The notes under the pieces are model-generated. The model was not told the DNA's origin. It worked only from the letters and a program-made list of their open reading frames with translations, and made no database searches. The translations under genes and the position numbers were made by a program. This document shows, piece by piece, positions 34,721-42,484 of a stretch of DNA of 64,000 nucleotides (positions are counted from its first letter, which is position 1; each line of letters opens with the position of its first letter). Origin of the DNA: Streptomyces sp. NBC_01591 (GTDB lineage: Bacteria; Actinomycetota; Actinomycetes; Streptomycetales; Streptomycetaceae); the NCBI RefSeq assembly GCF_035918155.1, contig NZ_CP109327.1, positions 3,224,001 through 3,288,000 of the forward strand. The letters are read 5' to 3'.

Positions 34721-35437
34721 ATGACCGCATGGCTGCCCGACAATTCGACCCTGCACCACGGCGACGCCCCCCACCACGGCGCCGATGTCTTCGCCGTTCT
34801 GCGGAACCAGGCCGCGAACCACACGGCGCATGTCACGGCGGCCGGTGCCGCCTGGCTGGCCGGCGCCGCCGCCTATCCGCGCAGCACACTGGCCCAGTGG
34901 GAGGCACGCCCCTCCTCGCCCGGGGTGCTGCCGTGCGGGTCGGCCTTCGACGTGGTGAACGTGCCCACTCTCTTCGGGCGCCGGATGCTGGAGCACCTGT
35001 GGTCCGACGGCCCCGGTTCCGGGCCGGTGGCCACGCACCGCGGACGGATGCTGCTGTTCGCCTCCCCCGGCACCGCCCAGCGGCTCCCCTCGCTGCTCGA
35101 CTGGGAGGAGTGGGGCGGCGGGCCCGAACCGCGGGCCGCCATGGGACCGCGGGGGCATGACGACGAGGGTGACGGCAACAGCAAGGTCCCGCCACTGCTC
35201 TGCCACGGCACCGGGGACGCGGTGACCGTCCCGCCCCTGACCTGCACCTCCACCACCCCCGGCCCCCGCTGGCTGGTCGCCCCCGACACCCGCAGCCCCT
35301 GGCTGCCGGGCCCCGACGTACTGCTCTGGGCCTGTGTGCGGGTGACCCGGTCGGCGCCCTCGTCGGTGGCCCGGAATTCGATTTTTCCTCCCGCCGATCC
35401 GGATGCTAATGTCTACGACGTCAGCAGGCGCCGCTAG
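34721..35437 (+). CDS. Primase/polymerase-like (Prim-Pol family) protein running into tRNA-Lys
   Basis: 238 aa from ATG 34721. Sequence such as AAAYPRSTLAQWEARPSSPG, VLPCGSAFDVVNVPTLFGRR, GPVATHRGRMLLFASPGTAQ and LLCHGTGDAVTVPPL resembles a set of Streptomyces proteins annotated from memory as bifunctional DNA primase/polymerase N-terminal domain proteins. The metal-binding acidic triad of active primases is not evident, so it may be a degenerate relative. The stop lies 10 nt inside the tRNA-Lys gene (SRRR is encoded by tRNA sequence), so the tRNA promoter lies inside the coding region. Its position after the nuclease-helicase operon may be functional or chance. Confidence 0.5.
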   Translation: MTAWLPDNSTLHHGDAPHHGADVFAVLRNQAANHTAHVTAAGAAWLAGAAAYPRSTLAQWEARPSSPGVLPCGSAFDVVNVPTLFGRRMLEHLWSDGPGSGPVATHRGRMLLFASPGTAQRLPSLLDWEEWGGGPEPRAAMGPRGHDDEGDGNSKVPPLLCHGTGDAVTVPPLTCTSTTPGPRWLVAPDTRSPWLPGPDVLLWACVRVTRSAPSSVARNSIFPPADPDANVYDVSRRR

Positions 35438-35501
35438 CTCAGTTGGTTAGAGCAGCTGACTCTTAATCAGCGGGTCCGGGGTTCGAGTCCCTGGCGGCGC
35501 A
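35428..35501 (+). tRNA. tRNA-Lys (CTT), copy 1
   Basis: The 74-nt cloverleaf has acceptor GCGCCGC/GCGGCGC, D-loop AGTTGGTTA, anticodon loop CTCTTAA (anticodon CTT) and T-loop TTCGAGT; CCA is not encoded. It is identical over its length to the copies at 42280 and 49660. The flanking GTCAGCAG just upstream is shared by all three. Confidence 0.97.
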
Positions 35502-35507
35502 CAGACG

Positions 35508-35541
35508 GAAGAAGCCCCCCGCGGAAGCGAGGGGCTTCTTC
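35508..35541 (+). terminator. Terminator after tRNA-Lys copy 1
   Basis: GAAGAAGCCCC pairs with GGGGCTTCTTC, with a small inner CGC/GCG stem and GGAA loop. It lies 6 nt after the tRNA and 38 bp before the end of the convergent protease gene. Confidence 0.85.
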
Positions 35542-35578
35542 GTGTTCGCGGGGGCTGGACGGGAGGGACCAGCCCCTT

Positions 35579-36820
35579 CTACGTTCCGGTGGCGATCCGG
35601 ACCGTCCAGGCACCCGACGGCGTCCGGTCGGCGACCTCGACCCTCGTGTGTCCGCCGGGGATGCTGTACGTCTCACCGACCCGCAGCGGGGCGTCCGCGA
35701 GCGGCGCGTAGACCGAGCGGTCCCAGCAGGCGTCGGTGCGGGGGTGGGTGTCGATGACGTCGACCGGGCCGCCGCCGGACGGGGTCCCGTTGCGCACCCG
35801 GTAGAGCAGGACGCCTTCGGTGCAGGTCGTGCTGTCGTTGCCGGTGGCGCTGCGGGCCTCGATGGCCACGGCACTGCCCTCACCGGTCCTGATCACCGCG
35901 AGCCGGGTGCCGAGGGAGGCCCCGGGCTCGGGCGCGGCGGCCATCGGCTCCAGGGTGACGTCCCGGCTGCTCTGGACGCAGACCACCTGCCTGCGGTCCA
36001 GCCAGCCCAGCTTCCACTTGTGCCAGCCGAAGAAGTCCGGCGCGAGTCCGAACTGGCTGCCCATCACGTCCCAGTCGCCGACGTAGGTGTCCCAGTCGCC
36101 CTTGCCGTCGGACGGCCGGTGGTAGAGGTCCGGCAGGTCGAAGACGTGCCCGGTCTCGTGGGCCAGCACATTGCGGTCCGGCGGGTGCTGTTCGAAGACG
36201 GTGACGACGCGGCGGATGTCCGTACCATCGGCGCGCAGCGGCTGGTCGAAGTTGACGACCTTGGTGGCGTCGGAGTCGACGCCCGGGGCGTCCGGGTCGG
36301 CGACCAGATAGACGATGTCGTACCGGGAGAAGTCGACCTTCGGATCGGCCGCGGAGACGGCGTCGCGCAGATAGGTGCCGCGCCGGTCGTTGTCCCAGTC
36401 ACGGCGTATGCCGTACTGGCCGGACGTCTTGGGCATCCGGATCCACTGCCGCATCGGGTGCGGGCGCAGGGTGAACTTCCCGTACGAGGCGCGCTGGAAG
36501 AACTGAGTGGTGGCGGGGAAGTGGTCGGCGGCGAGTTCGCCGGGGGTCATGGCGGGGCTGTGGTCCGGGAAGGCGAGGAAGATCACGACCGCGTCGAGGG
36601 GGTGGTCGGGGCGGGGGTAGGCGCCGTTCCAGTCGCCCACCCCGAGCGAGTGGTGCGCCTCGGTCCGGGGCAGGGCGCAGGGTCCCGCCTCACCGGTGGC
36701 GGCCACGGCGGGCCCGGCGACGAGGGAGGTGGCAGCGAGCGCCAGAAGAGACGTCACGGCGGCGGCCACACCGCGCAGGCTCGGCCTCTCCACTCCCCCG
36801 GCTCTGTGCTGACGCGGCAC
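35579..36820 (-). CDS. Secreted M6-family metalloprotease-like protein
   Basis: 413 aa from GTG 36820, chosen because GGAGG lies 5 nt upstream. A signal peptide (VAAAVTSLLALAATSLVAGPAVA) is followed by the M6 (immune inhibitor A) domain: PLDAVVIFLAFPDHSPAMT near the start and the zinc site LAHETGHVFDLPDLYH (HExxH plus downstream acidic ligand). VGDWDVMGSQFG contains the Met-turn. A beta-rich C-terminal region (PGGHTRVEVADRTPSGAWTV) ends the protein. It probably acts as an extracellular peptidase. It is divergent from cdgA. Confidence 0.88.
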   Translation of the reverse strand: MPRQHRAGGVERPSLRGVAAAVTSLLALAATSLVAGPAVAATGEAGPCALPRTEAHHSLGVGDWNGAYPRPDHPLDAVVIFLAFPDHSPAMTPGELAADHFPATTQFFQRASYGKFTLRPHPMRQWIRMPKTSGQYGIRRDWDNDRRGTYLRDAVSAADPKVDFSRYDIVYLVADPDAPGVDSDATKVVNFDQPLRADGTDIRRVVTVFEQHPPDRNVLAHETGHVFDLPDLYHRPSDGKGDWDTYVGDWDVMGSQFGLAPDFFGWHKWKLGWLDRRQVVCVQSSRDVTLEPMAAAPEPGASLGTRLAVIRTGEGSAVAIEARSATGNDSTTCTEGVLLYRVRNGTPSGGGPVDVIDTHPRTDACWDRSVYAPLADAPLRVGETYSIPGGHTRVEVADRTPSGAWTVRIATGT

Positions 36821-37202
36821 ATCTACCTCCGGGTGCGAGATGCGGTCACGCACCCACCCTGTGATGATTTGAGGCTTTCGTCCTGTTGAGCTGCCCCAGT
36901 CGAGTCAGCGGCCGACCAGGGCCCTCGTCCTCACGGACAGTCACAATCGATCACCGAGGTATTGCAGAAGAACGCAATCGCTCAGAAACGATCGGTTGCG
37001 GGCAAATCGGAGCCGCGGGCGAATGGCCCATGCGGGGCGAACGCGGGGCTTGGAAGCGTCGGGCGCTGGAATGGCCGACGCACCAGCCTCTATGCTTCAC
37101 CAGGCTTTCCCGCGCGGTTTCCGCCTCCGACCCAGGCGCTCCACGCGGCGGGCCAGTCCGGCCACACCTGTTCAGGACGGAACTGCACGGCGGGAGCGAA
37201 CG
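36821..37202 (+). other. Intergenic region between the metalloprotease and cdgA
   Basis: This 382-bp divergent region shows no convincing gene. The in-frame extension of cdgA back to 36996 is basic and low-complexity, so I treat it as non-coding. BldD is reported to control cdgA in S. coelicolor, but I could not find a clear BldD box by eye. The inverted repeat TCAC-N11-GTGA at 36846-36864 is the only symmetric element noted, and its spacing does not fit BldD. Confidence 0.4.
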
Positions 37203-39071
37203 GTGAGCGGAACCTCCGAAGAGCCCGGGCTCGCGGCGGGCAGACCCCGGCATTCCGCAGGACCACCGACCACGGATCGTCACGCTCCGTGGCCCCGTGC
37301 CGGGGCCGGGAGCTCCGAGCCGCACGGCTACCGGGCCGCGTTCCGGGCCGCCGCGCTCCCGATGGCCGTCGTCGATCACGAGGGCCTGGTCGTCACCGCC
37401 AACGAGGCCCTCGGCGGCTTCCTCGGCCGCTCCGCCGCGGCGCTGACCAACCAGTCCGCGGCCGATCTGCTCGACCTCGCGGCGGACGGCCGCACCTGGC
37501 ACGCGTACCGCGAGGTGCTGCACGGGCGGCGCTCACGGTTCCGCTGCACCCACCGGCTCAAGCACCCCGACGGACGCGCGCTGTGGGCCGAAGTCACCGT
37601 CGTACCGATGCCCGAGCAGGAGGCCTGCGCGGGCGACGGCTCCGGGCCCGGCCGGGTGCTGCTCTCCGTCTCGGACATCAGCGACCGGCGCGAGCTGCAG
37701 AAGCGGCTGCGCCACCTCCAGATGCACGACCCGGTGACCCGGCTGCCCAACCGGACGCTGTTCTTCGAACGGCTCTCGGCCGCCCTGGAGACCCCGGCGT
37801 ACGATGACAGCGCCTCCGGCCATGGCCGGGTCGGACTCTGCTACCTGGATCTGGACGGCTTCAAGGCCGTCAACGACACGATGGGCCACCGGATCGGCGA
37901 CCGGCTGCTCGCCGCCGTCGCCGCACGGCTCACCGACTGTGCGGCCCAGGACGGCCCGCACCGCCCCGGCGCCCATCTCGTGGCGCGCCTCGGCGGCGAC
38001 GAGTTCGCGATCCTGGTCGAGGACTCCGCCGGTACGCAGCAGCTCACCGATCTGGCCCGCACGGTCCTGGCCGCACTGCAGCAGCCCTTCGACCTGGCCG
38101 GGCAACGGCTCACCGTGTCCGCCTCGATCGGAGTGGTGGAACGGTCCGTGAAGGGCACCTCCGCCACCGGTCTGATGCAGGCCGCCGACACCACGCTGTA
38201 CTGGGCGAAGGCGGACGGCAAGGCCCGCTGGACGGTCTTCGACCCGGAGCGCAACGCGCACCGGATGACCCGGCAGACGCTCTCGTCCAATCTGCGGCCC
38301 GCCGTGGAGCGCGGCGAGTTCACCATCGAGTACCAGCCGCTGGTCGACATGGCCGATGGCGTCGTGTGCGGGGTGGAGGCCCTGGTCCGCTGGAACCATC
38401 CCCAGTTCGGCATGCTGTCGCCGAATCGGTTCGTTGCGATCGCCGAGGAGGACGGCTCGATCGTCCAGCTCGGCCGGTGGGTGCTGCAGTCCGCCTGCCG
38501 CCAGGCCCGGCGCTGGCAGCTGGAGCACCCCGCCGATCCGCCGCTGTTCATCAGCGTCAATGTCGCCGTACGCCAGGTCTGGGACTCCGACCTGGTCACC
38601 GATGTGGCGGAGATCCTCGCCGAGACCGGCCTCGATCCCTCGCTGCTCCAGCTGGAGCTGACCGAGTCCGCGGTGATGGGCTCGGCGGGCCGCCCGATCC
38701 AGGCCCTCCAGTCGCTCAGCAACATGGGCGTGCGGATCGCCATCGACGACTTCGGTACCGGCTACTCCAACCTCGCCTATCTGAGCCGGCTGCCGGTCTC
38801 GGTGCTGAAGCTTGACGGCTCGTTCGTACGCGGCTTCCGCTACGACGACGGCGCCCACCCGAGCCCGGCCGACGAGACGATCGTCGAGGCGATGGTGCAG
38901 CTGGCGCACCGGCTGGGCCTGACCGTCACCGCGGAGTGCGTGGAGACGACCGGCCAGGCGGAACGGCTGCGCAGGATCGGCTGTGACACCGGGCAGGGCT
39001 GGCTGTACTCGCGTGCGGTCGCCCCGGAGCGGATCGCCGAGCTGATCGGCACCCGCCCGATGCAGGGCTGA
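37203..39071 (+). CDS. cdgA: PAS-GGDEF-EAL cyclic-di-GMP enzyme (CdgA-like)
   Basis: 622 aa from GTG 37203 with GGGAG 7 nt upstream. A PAS sensor domain lies at about residues 40-165 (FRAAALPMAVVDHEGLVVTA). The diguanylate cyclase domain has an intact GGDEF at about 264-268 and the substrate-binding LDLDGFKAVNDTMGH. The phosphodiesterase domain has EAL at about 392-394, DDFGTGYSNLAYL and the metal/catalytic LKLDGSFV and ECVET motifs. Both sites look active, so it may make or break cyclic di-GMP, which controls development through BldD. Synteny points to SCO2817 (CdgA). No transmembrane segments are seen. Confidence 0.9.
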   Translation: MSGTSEEPGLAAGRPRHSAGPPTTDRHAPWPRAGAGSSEPHGYRAAFRAAALPMAVVDHEGLVVTANEALGGFLGRSAAALTNQSAADLLDLAADGRTWHAYREVLHGRRSRFRCTHRLKHPDGRALWAEVTVVPMPEQEACAGDGSGPGRVLLSVSDISDRRELQKRLRHLQMHDPVTRLPNRTLFFERLSAALETPAYDDSASGHGRVGLCYLDLDGFKAVNDTMGHRIGDRLLAAVAARLTDCAAQDGPHRPGAHLVARLGGDEFAILVEDSAGTQQLTDLARTVLAALQQPFDLAGQRLTVSASIGVVERSVKGTSATGLMQAADTTLYWAKADGKARWTVFDPERNAHRMTRQTLSSNLRPAVERGEFTIEYQPLVDMADGVVCGVEALVRWNHPQFGMLSPNRFVAIAEEDGSIVQLGRWVLQSACRQARRWQLEHPADPPLFISVNVAVRQVWDSDLVTDVAEILAETGLDPSLLQLELTESAVMGSAGRPIQALQSLSNMGVRIAIDDFGTGYSNLAYLSRLPVSVLKLDGSFVRGFRYDDGAHPSPADETIVEAMVQLAHRLGLTVTAECVETTGQAERLRRIGCDTGQGWLYSRAVAPERIAELIGTRPMQG

Positions 39072-39102
39072 CGCGGCCCTGCCTCCCTGCGTGGGGACCG
39101 GG

Positions 39103-40200
39103 TCAGGCCGTGGGCAGCCCGTACGCGTCCGCGATCAGTTCGTAGCTGCGCAGCCTCGCCTCGCCGCCGTGGGCGTTGGCGGTGATCATGAGTTCGTCGG
39201 CGCCGGTGCGCTTGGCCAGGCCGTCGAGGCCGGTACGGACCTCGTCCGCCGTGCCGTGGACGATATTGGCGAGCCAGCTGTCGACGAACTCGCGCTCCAT
39301 CGGGCTGAAGGCGTACGCCTCCGCCTCCTCGGGTGTCGGGACCAGGCCGGGGCGGCCGGTGCGCAGCCGGACCATGGACAGGGCGCCGGAGAGCACCTGG
39401 CGGCGGGCCTCGCGTTCGTCGTCGGCGGCCAGTGCCGAGACACCGATCAGGGCGTACGGGGCGTCGAGCACCGCGGACGGCCGGAACGATTCCCGGTACA
39501 GGTCGAGCGCCGGCACCGTGTTCTGGGCGGAGAAGTGGTGGGCGAAGGCGAAGGGCAGGCCGAGCACACCGGCCAGCCGGGCGCTGAAGCCGGAGGATCC
39601 GAGCAGCCAGACCGGCGGGCGGGCCGGCGACTGGACGCCGCCGTCGGACGTGGCCTGGACCGGGCCGGGGACCGCGTGGATACGGGCGTAGGGGTGGCCG
39701 TCGGGGAAGTCGTCGTCCAGGAACCGGGTCAGCTCGGCGAGCTGCTGCGGAAAGTCGTCCGCGCCCTCGTTCAGCCGGTCGGTGCGGCGCAGGGCGGCCG
39801 CCGTCGCGCCGTCGGTGCCGGGGGCGCGGCCGAGGCCGAGGTCGATGCGGCCGGGGGCCATGGCTTCCAGGGTGCCGAACTGTTCCGCGATGACGAGCGG
39901 TGCGTGGTTGGGCAGCATCACGCCGCCGGAGCCGAGCCTGATGCGCTCGGTGTGTGCGGCGAGGTGGGCCAGGATCACGGCGGGCGAGGAGGAGGCGACG
40001 CCGGGCATGGAGTGGTGTTCGGCGACCCAGTAGCGGTGGAATCCGCGGCGCTCGGCGAGCTGTGCGATGTCCACGCTCGTGCGCAGCGCCTGGGTGGCGG
40101 TGCGGCCCTGCCCCACGGTCACCAGGTCCAGTACGGAGAGCGCAACGGCGGCCGTTCCCTCCGCCTTGCCACGGATCTCGTCGCCTCGAATCTCGTCCAC
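39103..40200 (-). CDS. LLM-class flavin-dependent oxidoreductase (YhbW-like)
   Basis: 365 aa from GTG 40200 with GGAGAGG about 7 nt upstream. The luciferase-like barrel shows [40 protein letters not shown] and [20 protein letters not shown], the strongly conserved start of the YhbW/LLM group. It probably uses FMN supplied by a reductase; the substrate is unknown. It is cytoplasmic. It is convergent with cdgA (31 bp between stops) and shares its strand with the racemase-like gene across about 95 bp. Confidence 0.9.
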   Translation of the reverse strand: MDEIRGDEIRGKAEGTAAVALSVLDLVTVGQGRTATQALRTSVDIAQLAERRGFHRYWVAEHHSMPGVASSSPAVILAHLAAHTERIRLGSGGVMLPNHAPLVIAEQFGTLEAMAPGRIDLGLGRAPGTDGATAAALRRTDRLNEGADDFPQQLAELTRFLDDDFPDGHPYARIHAVPGPVQATSDGGVQSPARPPVWLLGSSGFSARLAGVLGLPFAFAHHFSAQNTVPALDLYRESFRPSAVLDAPYALIGVSALAADDEREARRQVLSGALSMVRLRTGRPGLVPTPEEAEAYAFSPMEREFVDSWLANIVHGTADEVRTGLDGLAKRTGADELMITANAHGGEARLRSYELIADAYGLPTA

Positions 40201-40294
40201 GTGCTGACCTCTCCGGTGATGCGCCTACGTCCGGCTCGTACGTCCGGAAGCGCATAACAGGAGGTTGTCTCCGGTTATTCCCGACGACCCACCC

Positions 40295-41098
40295 CTATTC
40301 CCCGGCGGCCCACCCCCGCTTCCCGCCGTGCGCGCGTTCCCGTCCCTCGCCCCAGGCGACCACCGGGGCCGGGGGTGCCTCCCGCTCGGCGAAGAGCTTG
40401 CCGAGCCTCGGGGACCACGAGCGGCGGCGGGCCAGCCGCAGCCCCTCGCGGACGGTGACCTGGTTCCCGGTGAGGACCGGCTTGCCGAGGAGTTCCTCCA
40501 GGTCCGCCTCGTGCCCGGCGGTGTGCAGGGCGGTGTCGGGCAGCAGCACCGCATCGGCCTCCGGCCGGTCGGCGGCCACGGCGAGTTCCTTCACCCGGTC
40601 CAGGTCCCAGGCGGCGGCCTCGGCGGCCGAGCCGAGCGAGGCGGCATGGGTGACGGCCACGTCGATGCCCGCGGCGTGGAGGAAGTCGGCGAACAGGCCG
40701 GTGATGCGCTCGGGGTAGGTGGAGGCAACGGCGACCCGGTCGGCGCCCAGCTCCCGTACCGCGTGGGCGAAGCCGAGCGAGGTGCTGGAGGCGGGCACGC
40801 CGGTCGCTCGGGCCAGGGCGGCGGCCTGTTCATGGGCGCCCTCCCAGCCGTACAGGAAACTGCCGCCGCCGCTCGCCCACACGACGCACTCGACCCCGGC
40901 ACGCTGCAGTTCCTCCACCCCGGCGGCCAGGTGCTCGGGCGAGCCGGTCCGTATCAGCGCGTCGATCACGTAGGCGTCCTCGTCGATGTCGGTGCGGTTC
41001 ACCACCAGCCTGACGGCGTCGAGCAGGATCTCCATCCGCGGGAAGTCGTCCTCCGCGAAGTGGCCCGGGTAGAGAAGTCCGACGGTCGTCATGTCCAC
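40295..41098 (-). CDS. Maleate isomerase/Asp-Glu racemase-like protein
   Basis: 267 aa. I chose GTG 41098 because AGGAAGGG sits 7 nt upstream; ATG 41092 is two codons in. The fold of maleate cis-trans isomerase and arylmalonate decarboxylase is suggested by VGLLYPGHFAEDDFPRMEIL, ECVVWASGGGSFLYGWEGAH, the Thr/Ser-rich ATGVPASSTSLGFAHAVREL, and ADAVLLPDTALHTAGHEADL. The two catalytic cysteines of this superfamily are not both visible: the first position reads ASGGG. Activity is therefore uncertain. It is divergent from the D-hydroxyacid dehydrogenase. Confidence 0.7.
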   Translation of the reverse strand: MDMTTVGLLYPGHFAEDDFPRMEILLDAVRLVVNRTDIDEDAYVIDALIRTGSPEHLAAGVEELQRAGVECVVWASGGGSFLYGWEGAHEQAAALARATGVPASSTSLGFAHAVRELGADRVAVASTYPERITGLFADFLHAAGIDVAVTHAASLGSAAEAAAWDLDRVKELAVAADRPEADAVLLPDTALHTAGHEADLEELLGKPVLTGNQVTVREGLRLARRRSWSPRLGKLFAEREAPPAPVVAWGEGRERAHGGKRGWAAGE

Positions 41099-41239
41099 AG
41101 GCTTGCCCTTCCTGTTCCCGTTTCCTCCCAGTATTCCCCCATATGCCCTGATGACCCTGGTGCCCTGTTGACGGGTGTGGGCACGGGTGCGAGCGTGGTC
41201 AATCCGCACCTCCCAGACGCAGCGGAGCGACCGCCTCTC

Positions 41240-42199
41240 ATGCCAGAGCCCACCCTGCTCGTCCTGGACACCGACCCGTCGCCGCGTCTCGGCCGGCTGA
41301 CCGGCCGGGCCCGGATCCGGTACACGGACGAGGCGGGGCTCGCCGCACGGCTCCCGGCGGCCGATGTGCTGCTGGTGTGGGACTTCGCCTCCGACGCGGT
41401 ACGGGCGGCCTGGCCCGGCGACGGGCCGCGCCCGGCGTGGGTGCACACCGCGAGCGCGGGCGTGGACCGGCTGCTCTGCCCGGAGCTGACGGCCTCCGAC
41501 ACGGTGGTGACCAACGCCCGGGGCATCTTCGAGCGGCCGATCGCCGAGTACGTGACCGGCCTGGTGCTGGCGTTCGCGAAGGACCTCCCCGGCACGCTGG
41601 AGCTCCAGCGGCGGCGGCAGTGGCGCCACCGCGAGAGCACCCGGCTCGCGGGCAGCCGCGCGGTGGTCGTCGGCGCGGGCCCGATCGGGCGGGAGATCAC
41701 CAAGCTGCTGGTCGCGCTGGGGGTCCAGGTGGCGCTCGTGGGGCGCAGGGCGCGGCGCACCATCCACGGCACGGAGGACCTGGACCGACTGACCGCCCTG
41801 GCCGACTGGGTGATCTGCGCGGCTCCGCTGACCGAGTCGACCCGCGCCATGTTCGACGCCCGGTTCTTCGGGCTGATGCAGCCGTCTGCCCGCTTCATCA
41901 ATGTGGGGCGCGGGCCGCTGGTCGTCGAGGACGATCTGGCCGAAGCGCTGCGCAGGCGCTGGATCGCGGGCGCGGCGCTCGATGTGTTCGAGCAGGAGCC
42001 CCTGGGGCCGCAGAGCCCGCTCTGGGACGTACCGGATCTGATCGTGTCACCGCACATGAGCGGTGACACGGCGGGCTGGCGGGATCGGCTGAGCGAGCAG
42101 TTCGTGGCGATGTACGAACTCTGGGCGGCCGGGGAGCCCCTGCCGAACGTGGTGGACAAGCGGCGCGGTTACGTCCCCGTGCGGGAGCCGGGCGAGTGA
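41240..42199 (+). CDS. D-2-hydroxyacid dehydrogenase
   Basis: 319 aa from ATG 41240. The NAD-binding domain has VVVGAGPIGREITKLLVALG (GxGxxG) and later NVGRGPLVVEDDLAEALRRR and ALDVFEQEPLGPQSPLWDVP. The catalytic Arg lies in FINVGRGP context, and the Glu in EQEPL. The usual His appears in IVSPHMSGDTAGW. The first domain contains TNARGIFERPIAEYVTGLVL. It reduces 2-keto acids or oxidises D-2-hydroxyacids; the exact substrate is open. It ends 80 bp before tRNA-Lys copy 2. Confidence 0.9.
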   Translation: MPEPTLLVLDTDPSPRLGRLTGRARIRYTDEAGLAARLPAADVLLVWDFASDAVRAAWPGDGPRPAWVHTASAGVDRLLCPELTASDTVVTNARGIFERPIAEYVTGLVLAFAKDLPGTLELQRRRQWRHRESTRLAGSRAVVVGAGPIGREITKLLVALGVQVALVGRRARRTIHGTEDLDRLTALADWVICAAPLTESTRAMFDARFFGLMQPSARFINVGRGPLVVEDDLAEALRRRWIAGAALDVFEQEPLGPQSPLWDVPDLIVSPHMSGDTAGWRDRLSEQFVAMYELWAAGEPLPNVVDKRRGYVPVREPGE

Positions 42200-42279
42200 T
42201 CCGGAGCCGACGGCGGACGGGCTTGTTCTGCCGTGTCACCAGCACCCCTCGGGAGCAGGTATTATTTTCGAGTCAGCAG

Positions 42280-42353
42280 GCGCCGCTAGCTCAGTTGGTT
42301 AGAGCAGCTGACTCTTAATCAGCGGGTCCGGGGTTCGAGTCCCTGGCGGCGCA
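42280..42353 (+). tRNA. tRNA-Lys (CTT), copy 2
   Basis: Same 74-nt sequence and anticodon loop CTCTTAA as the copy at 35428. A TATTAT -10-like box lies at 42260-42265, and the shared GTCAGCAG precedes the tRNA. Confidence 0.97.
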
Positions 42354-42358
42354 CAGAC

Positions 42359-42408
42359 AACGCACTGGGCGGTTCACGTACACACGTGAACCGCCCAGTG
42401 CGTTTTTT
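42359..42408 (+). terminator. Strong intrinsic terminator after tRNA-Lys copy 2
   Basis: A perfect 21-bp stem (42359-42379 with 42384-42404, loop ACAC) runs into a T6 tract, rare in this GC-rich genome. It insulates the following MFS promoter from the tRNA. Confidence 0.93.
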
Positions 42409-42423
42409 GTTGCCCATCGAGAT

Positions 42424-42474
42424 GTACGAACGTTTTACACACTCGTACTAGACAAGCGTTTTAAACGCTCGTAC
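42424..42474. promoter_or_regulatory. Two tandem TetR-type operators before the MFS gene
   Basis: CGTTTTACACACTCGTAC (42431-42448) and CGTTTTAAACGCTCGTAC (42457-42474) are direct copies 26 bp apart with 16 of 18 identical. The second contains the perfect palindrome AGCGTTTTAAACGCT (42455-42469). GTACGA/TCGTAC flank the first. No regulator gene is adjacent. Confidence 0.65.
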
Positions 42475-42484
42475 ATTTCCTGGC

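Noticed and set aside
36846..36864. BldD box upstream of cdgA
   Set aside because: TCAC-N11-GTGA has the wrong spacing for the recalled BldD motif. BldD control is likely from literature, but the site was not found by eye.
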